This document shows positions 1-6,518 of a DNA stretch of 11,109 nt, piece after piece; positions within the stretch are counted from its first letter, which is position 1, and the number at the start of each line of letters is the position of its first letter. The stretch spans positions 1 through 11,109 of the forward strand of contig JAISES010000368.1 in NCBI GenBank assembly GCA_031263965.1, given 5' to 3'. Made by a program: the position numbers and the translations under genes. Below the pieces are notes generated by a model. It ran no database searches. It had not been told where the DNA came from and saw only the letters and a list, made by a program, of their open reading frames with translations. This stretch comes from Prevotella sp. (GTDB lineage Bacteria > Bacteroidota > Bacteroidia > Bacteroidales > Dysgonomonadaceae).

Positions 1-922
1 GTACCCACATATAGAAGAATATGAAGAATGATGTTTTTGCCAGAAGAGACAATACTGCAAAAATATTCGCAATATTTACGCCCCAGTTTTCATTTACCCA
101 GTCGATTCCAGGATAATTATATCCACCGAAAAAGAATACGGATATAAGCGCCGATGAAAAGAACATGCTTGCATATTCCGAAAACATAAAGAATCCCATT
201 CCCAACGAAGAATATTCCGTATGGTGTCCGTTCACCAATTCCGATTCACACTCTGCAAGATCGAACGGAGTACGGTTACATTCGGCAAAAGAGCAAACAA
301 GGAAAATGATAAATGTCAGTGGTTGGTAAATAATGTTCCACTCCATCCCGTTCCATCCGCCCTGCTGCAATGTTATTTCGCGCAAACTGAGCGAACCTGT
401 CATCATGACTAAAGCAATAACAGACAATCCCATCGCTATTTCGTACGAGATCATTTGCGCTCCTGCACGGATACTACCCATCAGCGAATATTTATTATTA
501 GAAGCCCAACCGCCAATAACAACGCCATAGACACTAGCCGATAATACAGCCACAATGTATAATACAGCCACATTCACGTCACCGACCTGAGGCACAAACT
601 CATATCCGGCGATAACGAACTTCTCCGCCCAGGGGATAACGGCTGTTCCCAGAAGGGATAACGTCATTGCGATAGCAGGGCCGCAGATAAAAAGTATCTT
701 ATTCGGCGTATCCGGCATAAACTCCTCCTTCGAGAAAAGTTTTGCACCATCGGCTATCGGTTGCAGCAATCCGAAAATACCCGCCCGGTTTGGACCCAGG
801 CGGTCTTGAAGGAATCCGGCAACTTTTCGTTCGGCATATGTAGCATACAACGCAAAAAACATTGTAACTGCAAATACCAGGACAATAAGGATTAATTTCT
901 CTAAAATAAATGCAACTTCCAT
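1..922 (-). CDS. nuoH: NADH-quinone oxidoreductase subunit H (NuoH), 3' end off the window
   Basis: Membrane subunit of complex I that joins the peripheral arm to the membrane arm and helps form the quinone chamber. The reading frame is open from the ATG at 922 to the window edge, giving about 307 residues; the family usually has 330-360, so some 30-50 C-terminal residues are missing. It begins MEVAFILEKLILIVLVF, a first transmembrane helix, followed by the conserved AERKVAGFLQDRLGPNRAG loop and LLQPIADGAKLFSKE. Further in are the ISYEIAMG helix and the acidic loop TPFDLAECESELV followed by HTEYSS, all NuoH hallmarks. Several more hydrophobic helices follow. It lies 80 bases downstream of nuoG, and that gap is filled by an inverted 7-bp repeat array. 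The leader ends in GTAACTAAACAAAC and shows no Shine-Dalgarno sequence. Confidence 0.96.
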   Translation of the reverse strand, partial: MEVAFILEKLILIVLVFAVTMFFALYATYAERKVAGFLQDRLGPNRAGIFGLLQPIADGAKLFSKEEFMPDTPNKILFICGPAIAMTLSLLGTAVIPWAEKFVIAGYEFVPQVGDVNVAVLYIVAVLSASVYGVVIGGWASNNKYSLMGSIRAGAQMISYEIAMGLSVIALVMMTGSLSLREITLQQGGWNGMEWNIIYQPLTFIIFLVCSFAECNRTPFDLAECESELVNGHHTEYSSLGMGFFMFSEYASMFFSSALISVFFFGGYNYPGIDWVNENWGVNIANIFAVLSLLAKTSFFIFFYMWV

Positions 923-930
923 GTTTGTTT

Positions 931-1004
931 AGTTACGAGTTACGAGTTACGAGTTATGGGTTACAAGAAAAAGGCTCGTAACTTGTAACTCGTAACTCGT
1001 AACT
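931..1004. repeat. Heptanucleotide repeat array in inverted arrangement, nuoG/nuoH junction
   Basis: The left arm (931-967) is five 7-bp units of the type AGTTACG, with variants AGTTATG and GGTTACA. After a short spacer the right arm (975-1004) carries the same units on the other strand (CGTAACT). The outer 20 bases of the two arms are perfectly complementary, so the transcript can form a long hairpin. The right arm contains the nuoG stop codon (1003-1005), and the left arm stops eight bases before the nuoH ATG. The structure could act as an attenuator, an RNA-stability element or a processing site, but nothing in the sequence decides which. Confidence 0.9.
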
Positions 1005-2046
1005 ATCCTTTTGTTTTCTTAATTGCTTCCAGTTCTTCCTCATCGTAAGGCGAACCGGACATGCTTATTTTTTTTCTGTCTTCCCTGCGTCCTTCCAATA
1101 CCAGATCATCTGTTTCGATTTTCACCTTTTTCTGAGGAGCCGTATAGTTATTGACGTTGAGAACAGAAGATTTCTCAAACTTGCGAGGCCCTTCAAGTGT
1201 CCAGTCTTCTATGTTCTTATGTTCGAAACGGCACTCGTTGCAAATAAAGTCTTCTACTTCGTGCCATTCATCTTTACGTGCTGTTACGCGTTGAACAGTA
1301 TCTCCGAACATCCACAATATTACTTTGCCTGTACATTTGGTACAATGACGGTGCGCGTTGAACGGTTTATTGAACCACACACGCGATTTGAAACGGAAAG
1401 TCTTATCCGTCAATGCTCCAACAGGACACACATCTATCACATTACCCGAAAAATCGTTATCTATAGCCCTTTCGATGTAAGTAGATATCCGGGCATGATC
1501 GCCACGTCCCAAAACTCCGTGAATCCGTTCGGGTGTCAATTGACCGGCCAGTTTTACACAACGATAGCAAAGGATGCAACGATTCATATGCAATTGTATG
1601 TATGGGCCTATATTTTCGGGTTCGAATGTACGTTTTTCTTCTATATAGCGCGATTTGAAATTGCCGTTGCCATAAGCCAGGTTCTGCAAGTCGCATTCTC
1701 CTGCCTGGTCGCACACAGGACAATCGAGCGGATGGTTAATAAGCAGAAATTCCGTTACGGCTTTACGGGCTTCCAACGCCCTTGGCGATGTGGCGCTTTT
1801 TACTTCCATACCATCCTGAACCGCCGTTACACACGATGGCTGAAGTTTCGGCATCGGACGGGGATCTTTCTCACTCCCTTTGTTTATCTCCACCAAACAA
1901 CAACGGCATTTACCTCCGCAGTCTTTAAGTTTCGAGTAATAACACATAGCAGGAGGCACGCTTTCACCACCGATCATACGGGCAGCCTGCAAGACAGTAG
2001 TGCCTGCTTCGACTTCTATCGTATGCCCATCTATTGTAATTTTCAT
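1003..2046 (-). CDS. nuoG: NADH-quinone oxidoreductase subunit G (NuoG), short Bacteroidota form
   Basis: Carries the electron-wire Fe-S clusters between NuoF and the connecting module of complex I. Length is 347 residues. The N-terminal 2Fe-2S ferredoxin domain has probable N1b ligands Cys35, Cys47, Cys50 and Cys72. The His-Cys3 cluster N5 is His105, Cys109, Cys112 and Cys118 (HPLDCPVCDQAGEC). Cluster N4 is Cys157, Cys160, Cys163 and Cys207 (CILCYRC and DVCPVG). Two more CxxC pairs at 235/238 and 269/272 resemble the start of a molybdopterin-oxidoreductase Fe4S4 domain, but the third Cys of a classical N7 motif (CxxCxxxC) is absent. The large domain that makes E. coli NuoG about 900 residues is missing; short NuoG proteins are, to my knowledge, usual in Bacteroidota, so this is not a truncation. 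The stop codon TAG lies in a 7-bp repeat array. It is separated from nuoF by 565 bases of repeats. Confidence 0.96.
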   Translation of the reverse strand: MKITIDGHTIEVEAGTTVLQAARMIGGESVPPAMCYYSKLKDCGGKCRCCLVEINKGSEKDPRPMPKLQPSCVTAVQDGMEVKSATSPRALEARKAVTEFLLINHPLDCPVCDQAGECDLQNLAYGNGNFKSRYIEEKRTFEPENIGPYIQLHMNRCILCYRCVKLAGQLTPERIHGVLGRGDHARISTYIERAIDNDFSGNVIDVCPVGALTDKTFRFKSRVWFNKPFNAHRHCTKCTGKVILWMFGDTVQRVTARKDEWHEVEDFICNECRFEHKNIEDWTLEGPRKFEKSSVLNVNNYTAPQKKVKIETDDLVLEGRREDRKKISMSGSPYDEEELEAIKKTKG

Positions 2047-2050
2047 ATCT

Positions 2051-2085
2051 TTAGCTGTTAGCTGTTAGCCTATGGCTATTAGCTA
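2051..2085. repeat. Heptanucleotide array, TTAGCTG type, upstream of nuoG
   Basis: Five consecutive 7-bp units: TTAGCTG, TTAGCTG, TTAGCCT, ATGGCTA, TTAGCTA. The second half is close to the inverse of the first, so it can fold as an imperfect stem of about 12 bp around a 3-nt TAT loop. It ends five bases before the nuoG start codon when read along the operon, and so forms most of the nuoG leader. Confidence 0.85.
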
Positions 2086-2184
2086 TTTAAATATTTTCTT
2101 TCTTAATTAATTCAAGTTGCCTGTTATAAATATTTATAAATAATGCCGGTTGAATATAGTCTGATTTGTACGTTCTATTTATTA
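2086..2184. other. AT-rich spacer with a 16-bp perfect palindrome
   Basis: This stretch lies between the array upstream of nuoG and the large palindromic element. It is strongly AT-rich and holds the perfect palindrome TTATAAATATTTATAA at 2124-2139 and TTAATTAA at 2103-2110. I see no open reading frame, and no good Bacteroidota promoter box pointing toward nuoG. Confidence 0.6.
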
Positions 2185-2520
2185 TGCGGAATCTTCGATT
2201 CCTTTTCTTAACTTTTTGCTGAGTACATGACAAAAATTCGTAACCGCATTATTATAAACATGTTGCCCTTGCAGGGCGTTGTTCCAAGATGTTATCCTTA
2301 CCCGAGGCGTTGCCACGGGCTTTGATATATCAGGCTTTCAGCCTGAAAATACCAGGCAATAACCCTGAAAGGGTTAAATATTACAGCCTAAGGCAATGCC
2401 TTGGGTAGTCGAGTACAACCTCCGGCCGGCGTCCTGTAAGGACAGCATAACATTTTTTGTCATGTACTGAGAACTTTTTGGTCAAGCAAAAAGTTAAGAA
2501 AAGGAATCGCAGATTCCGCA
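2185..2520. repeat. Composite palindromic element with long inverted ends, inside the nuo operon
   Basis: The ends are imperfect inverted repeats: 2185-2236 (left) and 2454-2520 (right, read in reverse). They are nearly identical apart from about 15 extra bases in the right arm. Each arm holds a hairpin of stem GGAATC/GATTCC around a 3-nt loop (2188-2202 and 2503-2517). Between them lies a chain of small hairpins, again with 3-nt loops: 2265-2277 (GCCCT), 2301-2319 (CCCGaGGC), 2330-2346 (TCAGGCT), 2361-2375 (AACCCT), 2387-2405 (CCTAAGGC) and 2431-2443 (GTCCT). The right arm has one more, AACTTTTTG/CAAAAAGTT at 2472-2495. No coding frame is visible. It looks like a non-autonomous, MITE- or REP-like repeat; similar GC-hairpin clusters are familiar in Bacteroidota intergenic DNA, but I cannot name a family. 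Confidence 0.8.
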
Positions 2521-2601
2521 AAAGTAAACAGAATATATCTTTAAACATAATCAAACCTCTGACCGGTATTGTTCATTAAATTAATTATTTATCCCTGCTG
2601 T

Positions 2602-2636
2602 CAGCTAATGGCTAAATGCTATTGGCTAACGGCTTT
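2602..2636. repeat. Heptanucleotide array, TGGCTAA type, overlapping the 3' end of nuoF
   Basis: Five 7-bp units: CAGCTAA, TGGCTAA, ATGCTAT, TGGCTAA, CGGCTTT. It is related to the array at 2051-2085. The array runs into the coding region: the last NuoF residues (LANSI) and the TAG stop at 2612-2614 are encoded by repeat units. Confidence 0.75.
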
Positions 2637-2944
2637 AATAAGTGTCTAACCTTTTCCATCGGCTCGTTCACAAAGTGATTCCGGTCTTTTATTTTTTCAG
2701 GGAAACGAACATGATATTCAAATTCCTCACGAAAATGACGAATAGCCGCTGCCACAGGCCACGAGGCCGCATCGCCCAACGGACAGATCGTATTTCCTTC
2801 TATTTTGCTCTGGATACTCCAGAGAAGATCTATATCCTCTTCGCGTCCGTATCCTGTTTCGATGCGGTGAAGTATCTTATCCATCCATCCTGTACCTTCG
2901 CGGCATGGTGAACATTGTCCGCAACTTTCGTGATGGAAGAAGCG
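2612..2944 (-). pseudogene. nuoF: NuoF C-terminal part (N3 cluster domain), cut off by an in-frame TAA
   Basis: This is the continuation of NuoF in the same reading frame directly after the TAA at 2945-2947. It reads RFFHHESCGQCSPCREG, the conserved N3 [4Fe-4S] motif, with ligands at 355, 358 and 361 and a fourth at 401 (NTICPLGD), numbering from the nuoF start with the stop counted as codon 347. The segment then ends in the usual C-terminal helix bundle (AAAIRHFREEFEYHV). Full length across the stop would be 457 codons, normal for NuoF. No obvious ribosome-binding site precedes the first internal ATG (2884), and that ATG lies after three of the four cluster cysteines, so separate translation would not give a working domain. 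It could be a real nonsense mutation, a sequence error, or a readthrough site. Confidence 0.85.
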
Positions 2945-3985
2945 TTAAAAATTCCACGTATTACGCACGATACAAGCCGTATCGTTATATACGATAAATC
3001 CACCCGATCCCAGAGACGACCCGGTAACGAATCCGCCGTCAGCAAGCGATTCGTATGTAATCAGGCGATCTTCTCCATTGGCCGTCTTGAACAGGTATCG
3101 GGGAGGAAGAACAGGTACGGAACATCCGCCGGGAATACATGCTTTGAGAGGACGGTCATCCATCATACCTCCGCAGTATTCATCCGAATTGAAGAATTCA
3201 TCAACAGACATTCCGAGTTCTATTTCGTATACTCCGGGATTCTTGATATGACCCGAAGCCGACATCAATTTTGTACCTGTCGATTTACCCAACCCTATTT
3301 TGGCATATTCTTCGCCACCGTTATTTATAATCCACGATACGGTAGAAACAGACTCCACATTGTTTACAACCGTAGGCTCTCCCCACAACCCGCTTACAGC
3401 AGGAAACGGAGGCTTGATACGCGGATTACCGCGTTTGCCCTCCAGAGATTCTATCAAGGCTGTTTCTTCTCCGCAAATGTATGCTCCTGCACCGCAATGC
3501 ACATACAAATCGAGATCGTAGCCTGTTCCCAGTATATTTTTACCCAGCCATCCGTTGGCATAGGCTTCTTTGATCGCTTTTTCAAGGATTTTGAATATCC
3601 ACATGTATTCACCGCGGATATAGATATAAGACAAATTAGCCTCCAATGCATAACTGGAAACAATAGCGCCCTCAATTAATAAATGAGGGATATGATGCAT
3701 CAGGTACCGGTCTTTGAATGTTCCCGGCTCCGATTCATCGGCATTTACCACCAAATGACGGGGTTTGCCTGATTTTCTATCAATGAAACTCCATTTTAAG
3801 CCCATCGGGAAACCTGCACCCCCACGTCCGCGCACCCCTGATGTTTTCACCTGTTCGATAACATCATCGGGTGTCATAGTCTTGAGGGCTTTCTCTACAG
3901 AAGCATATCCCCCGCTTTTGCGATAAACTTCATATTCCCGAATATCCGGAATATCAATTTTCTCTAATAATATCTTTTTACTCAT
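2945..3985 (-). CDS. nuoF: NADH-quinone oxidoreductase subunit F (NuoF), ends early at an in-frame TAA
   Basis: NuoF oxidises NADH with FMN and passes electrons to the N3 cluster. The 346 residues before the stop contain the flavin/NADH fold: GRGGAGFP (53-60), NADESEPGTF (81-90) and the GAGAYICGEETALIESLEGKRG segment, all intact and strongly conserved. The frame then reads CIVRNTWNF and hits TAA at 2945-2947, where the family continues directly into the RFF of the N3 domain; that domain is still present in frame downstream. Because both sides are in the same frame, a single indel cannot explain the break. The start at 3985 follows an A-rich leader that ends a 7-bp repeat array. As read, the product would bind FMN and NADH but lack N3, so it should not support NADH-driven electron transfer. 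Confidence 0.93.
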   Translation of the reverse strand: MSKKILLEKIDIPDIREYEVYRKSGGYASVEKALKTMTPDDVIEQVKTSGVRGRGGAGFPMGLKWSFIDRKSGKPRHLVVNADESEPGTFKDRYLMHHIPHLLIEGAIVSSYALEANLSYIYIRGEYMWIFKILEKAIKEAYANGWLGKNILGTGYDLDLYVHCGAGAYICGEETALIESLEGKRGNPRIKPPFPAVSGLWGEPTVVNNVESVSTVSWIINNGGEEYAKIGLGKSTGTKLMSASGHIKNPGVYEIELGMSVDEFFNSDEYCGGMMDDRPLKACIPGGCSVPVLPPRYLFKTANGEDRLITYESLADGGFVTGSSLGSGGFIVYNDTACIVRNTWNF

Positions 3986-3989
3986 TTTT

Positions 3990-4068
3990 AGTTACGGGTT
4001 ACAAGTTACGAGTTACGAGCTTTTTACTTGTTCACTGATGACTGATGACTGTTCACTGTAAACTGACT
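3990..4068. repeat. Two heptanucleotide arrays back to back, nuoE/nuoF junction
   Basis: The stretch 3990-4020 is AGTTACG, GGTTACA, AGTTACG, AGTTACG plus AGC. The stretch 4034-4068 is ACTGATG, ACTGATG, ACTGTTC, ACTGTAA, ACTGACT. Both have period 7 but belong to different sequence types; the second is the reverse complement type of the CAGTGAA array after the LicD gene. The nuoE codons for the final SLQ and its TGA stop (4053-4055) fall inside the second array, and the first array ends four bases before the nuoF ATG. Confidence 0.88.
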
Positions 4069-4562
4069 TTCCCCTGTTTACAATCTTCTATCAAAGCGTC
4101 AATCTTCTCCTCTGTCAGGTTCTCATGGTAGTTATCCCCCAATTGAAGCATAGGCCCATAACCACATGCTCCAAGACATTCTACACCCACCACACTGAAC
4201 ATACCGTCCGAAGTTATTTCACCGGGTTCCACTCCTAATTTATGACAGGTATAATCCATCAGATTTTCTCCTCCACGCAGACCGCAACAGGCTGTACGGC
4301 AAAACTCCAGCATGTATTTAGCAACCGGTTTTTGGTTGAACATCGAATAAAATGTCACTACCTCATATACTTCGATAGATGTAATCTCCAATATTACGGC
4401 AACCTCATCCATCAGCTCCAGGCTCAGCCAGTTGTCATGTGCATCTTGTACAGCATGCAGTACAGGCAGTAAAGCCGATTTTTTCCTGTCTGCCGGATAA
4501 TGACTCAATAGTTCATTGATGCGAGCCATCAGTTCGTCCGACATATTAATAACTTGTTTCAT
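4053..4562 (-). CDS. nuoE: NADH-quinone oxidoreductase subunit E (NuoE)
   Basis: The 24-kDa subunit of the NADH-input arm, with a thioredoxin-like fold carrying the 2Fe-2S cluster N1a next to NuoF. From the ATG at 4562 the protein has 169 residues. An N-terminal helical domain (PADRKKSALLPVLHAVQD) is followed by the conserved VVTFYSMF segment. The N1a ligands are Cys88 and Cys93 (CRTACC) and Cys129 and Cys133 (VECLGACGYGPM). The frame extends three codons further to a GTG at 4571, but the ATG at 4562 is preferred because GGGGAGGTGG ends just upstream. That is a near-perfect Shine-Dalgarno sequence with about 8 bases between GGAGG and the ATG, which is rare in Bacteroidota. This ribosome-binding site is part of the C/G-rich repeat between nuoD and nuoE. 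The last residues are encoded by a heptanucleotide repeat. Confidence 0.95.
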   Translation of the reverse strand: MKQVINMSDELMARINELLSHYPADRKKSALLPVLHAVQDAHDNWLSLELMDEVAVILEITSIEVYEVVTFYSMFNQKPVAKYMLEFCRTACCGLRGGENLMDYTCHKLGVEPGEITSDGMFSVVGVECLGACGYGPMLQLGDNYHENLTEEKIDALIEDCKQGKVSLQ

Positions 4563-4571
4563 AATTTCCAC

Positions 4572-4661
4572 CTCCCCAACCCCTCCTAAAGAGGGGCTCT
4601 CTAATCGATAAAAAATTCATTCTTCCCCTTTACCCTCCCTATCGGGGAGGGTAGGGAGGGG
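4572..4661. repeat. C/G-rich hairpin repeat with a G-quadruplex motif, nuoD/nuoE junction
   Basis: Two hairpins: 4580-4596 (CCCCTC, loop CTAAA, GAGGGG) and 4631-4653 (TACCCTCCC, loop TATCG, GGGAGGGTA). The plus strand at 4644-4661 reads four G runs with 1-2 base loops (GGGG-A-GGG-TA-GGG-A-GGGG), a canonical quadruplex motif on the template strand of the operon. Short C/G-rich intergenic repeats of this look are common in Bacteroidota; the family name is unknown to me. No gene is present. Confidence 0.75.
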
Positions 4662-4663
4662 CG

Positions 4664-5899
4664 CTATGCATCCAATTCGCCGGCAATAACATTTATACTC
4701 GAAAGTGTAGCCACTGCATCGGAGAATAATCCTCCTTTTATCATTTCGGGAAACGCTTGGTAATAAATAAAGCATGGCCTGCGGAAATGAACTCTGAATG
4801 GAGTCCGCGATCCGTCGGTAATGAGGTAAATGCCCAATTCTCCATTTGCTCCCTCCACAGCATGATACACTTCAGCTACCGGTACAGGAACTTCACCCAT
4901 CACAATTTTGAAGTGCCGTATCAGTTGTTCCATTTGCGTATAGACTTCTTCTTTAGGCGGAAGATAATAATCCGGCACATCGGCGTGAAAATTCCCCTCA
5001 GGCATATTATCACGAGCCTGACGGATTATTTTTAAGCTCTCTTTTACCTCTGCTGCACGAACGCACCAGCGATCGTAAGTATCGCCCGATTGTCCTACAG
5101 GCACTATAAAGTCAAAATCTTCGTAAGAACTGTACGGTTGCGCCACGCGTACATCGTAATCAACACCCGCGGCTCTCAGGTTAGGGCCTGTGAACCCATA
5201 ATCGATAGCCTTTTCCGCAGAGATAGCCCCTACACCGACAAGACGATCCATAAAAATACGGTTACGTTTGAACAGGCTTTCGAGCTGATCCCAAGCTTCA
5301 GGGAATCCTTCGAGAAATTCGTCCAGCTTATCCCACGCCGCTTTGCTCCAATCGCGTTCGAACCCGCCTATACGTCCCATGTTGGTAGTCAGCCGGGCTC
5401 CGCAAATTTCTTCGTATATTTCGTAAGCTAATTCACGGTATTCCATCACGTATAAGAATGGCGTATATGCACCAAGGTCTACGCCCAATATACCGTTACA
5501 TATAAGATGGTCGGTTATACGCGCCAGTTCCATTACAATAACACGCATATACTGAGCCCTCTTCGGCACTTCTACACCAAGAGCTTTTTCCACAGTCATC
5601 CACCATGCCATATTGTTTATAGGCGCGGAACAATAGTTAAGACGGTCTGTCAGGGTCGTGATCTGATAGAAAGTCCTGTGTTCAGCTATTTTTTCAAAGG
5701 CACGATGAATGTATCCGATAGTGGTATCTGCATCCAAGACGCGTTCGCCATCCATCAGCAATATATTTTGAAACACACCGTGAGTAGAAGGATGCGTGGG
5801 CCCAAAGTTCAACACATTAAGCTCGCGTCCGTCTTCGAAGGTCTGTTCCCTTACCATTTTCGCAAAGCGATGTTCCGGATTTATTGTTTGTTCTAACAT
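4664..5899 (-). CDS. nuoD: NADH-quinone oxidoreductase subunit D (NuoD)
   Basis: The 49-kDa subunit, related to the large subunit of [NiFe] hydrogenases, which forms the quinone-binding site together with NuoB. Length is 411 residues, normal for a separate NuoD; it is not fused to NuoC. The N-terminal quinone-site motif LNFGPTHPSTHGVF has His36 and His40. It is followed by GYIHRAFEKIAEHRTF, the central TNMGRIGGFERDW segment and the C-terminal SRTPFRVHFRRPCF plus SSINVIAGELDA, all typical. The leader upstream of the ATG ends in GTAACTAAAAT, the edge of a 7-bp repeat, with no Shine-Dalgarno sequence. It lies 88 bases after nuoC and about 100 bases before nuoE. Confidence 0.97.
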   Translation of the reverse strand: MLEQTINPEHRFAKMVREQTFEDGRELNVLNFGPTHPSTHGVFQNILLMDGERVLDADTTIGYIHRAFEKIAEHRTFYQITTLTDRLNYCSAPINNMAWWMTVEKALGVEVPKRAQYMRVIVMELARITDHLICNGILGVDLGAYTPFLYVMEYRELAYEIYEEICGARLTTNMGRIGGFERDWSKAAWDKLDEFLEGFPEAWDQLESLFKRNRIFMDRLVGVGAISAEKAIDYGFTGPNLRAAGVDYDVRVAQPYSSYEDFDFIVPVGQSGDTYDRWCVRAAEVKESLKIIRQARDNMPEGNFHADVPDYYLPPKEEVYTQMEQLIRHFKIVMGEVPVPVAEVYHAVEGANGELGIYLITDGSRTPFRVHFRRPCFIYYQAFPEMIKGGLFSDAVATLSSINVIAGELDA

Positions 5900-5904
5900 A
5901 TTTT

Positions 5905-5950
5905 AGTTACGGGTTACTTCGCCCTATGGGCAGTTACCGGTTACAAGTAA
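5905..5950. repeat. Heptanucleotide-type repeat with a central hairpin, nuoC/nuoD junction
   Basis: AGTTACG and GGTTACT units stand on the left and AGTTACC and GGTTACA units on the right of a small hairpin, GCCC-TAT-GGGC (5921-5931). It belongs to the same AGTTACG type as the arrays around nuoF and nuoH. The side nearest nuoD stops five bases before its ATG. Confidence 0.75.
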
Positions 5951-5987
5951 ATTACGGATCTGCTGATTTTCAAACTTGCTAATTAAC

Positions 5988-6515
5988 CTATGGTTCGTAA
6001 TTATTGGGTGTCCTGCCAAAGAAACGGTCATCCTTATCGGTACGTCCGGCATCTTCCAGCGGATAATCTTTCCGCATCGGAAAAGAGACCATCCCCTCAT
6101 CATTGAGAATACGTTTCTGATTGGGATGCCCAACGAAATTTATACCATAAAAGTCATATGTTTCGCGTTCCATCCAGTTAGCGGCGGCAAAAACCTCGAC
6201 GACAGAATTAACTTCCGGAGTTTCTCCGTTCAGAAAGGTTTTGACACGCACCCGTACGTTATCTATCCAGTTGTGCAATAAATATACTACTGCAAACTGA
6301 GCATCTTTCCCGTTATCGGGATAATGTACACCACATAGATCCGTCAGAAAATTGAAACGCAAAACTTCATCATTCTTCATAAAACGAATGATATCCTTTA
6401 CAATAGAAGGTGAAACTTCAAACGTAAAAATATCCTGCTCCATTCTGAAACTGAATGCTTCGGCTCCGAATTTTTCTGTGATCCTATTTTGAATTTCTAT
6501 TATTTCAAGCGCCAT
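5988..6515 (-). CDS. nuoC: NADH-quinone oxidoreductase subunit C (NuoC)
   Basis: The 30-kDa structural subunit of the connecting module of complex I. It has no cofactor and packs against NuoD and NuoB. Length is 175 residues. The conserved C-terminal half is easy to recognise: NFLTDLCGVHYP, then WMERETYDFYGINFVGHPNQKRIL, then FPMRKDYPLED. The ATG at 6515 follows the nuoB stop by only three bases (TAAGGAATG), so translation is probably coupled. After it the operon becomes much looser: the gap to nuoD is 88 bases and contains a repeat. Confidence 0.96.
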   Translation of the reverse strand: MALEIIEIQNRITEKFGAEAFSFRMEQDIFTFEVSPSIVKDIIRFMKNDEVLRFNFLTDLCGVHYPDNGKDAQFAVVYLLHNWIDNVRVRVKTFLNGETPEVNSVVEVFAAANWMERETYDFYGINFVGHPNQKRILNDEGMVSFPMRKDYPLEDAGRTDKDDRFFGRTPNNYEP

Positions 6516-6518
6516 TCC

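Noticed and set aside
931..1004. CRISPR array
   Set aside because: Units are 7 bases long without spacers and in inverted orientation; no cas genes are near.
1219..2061. Long open frame of 280 codons on the plus strand, opposite nuoG
   Set aside because: It lies entirely antisense to a clearly conserved NuoG gene, has no recognisable motif and reads like a shadow of codon bias.
2185..2520. Insertion sequence with a transposase
   Set aside because: There is no open frame of useful length inside the inverted ends; at most a non-autonomous element.
2945..2947. Selenocysteine or a reassigned stop codon in nuoF
   Set aside because: The codon is TAA, not TGA, the position is not a cysteine in the family, and TAA ends other genes in this window.
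2915..3679. Open frame of 254 codons on the plus strand, opposite nuoF
   Set aside because: Antisense to the conserved FMN/NADH domain of NuoF; no domain features and no promoter or ribosome-binding site.
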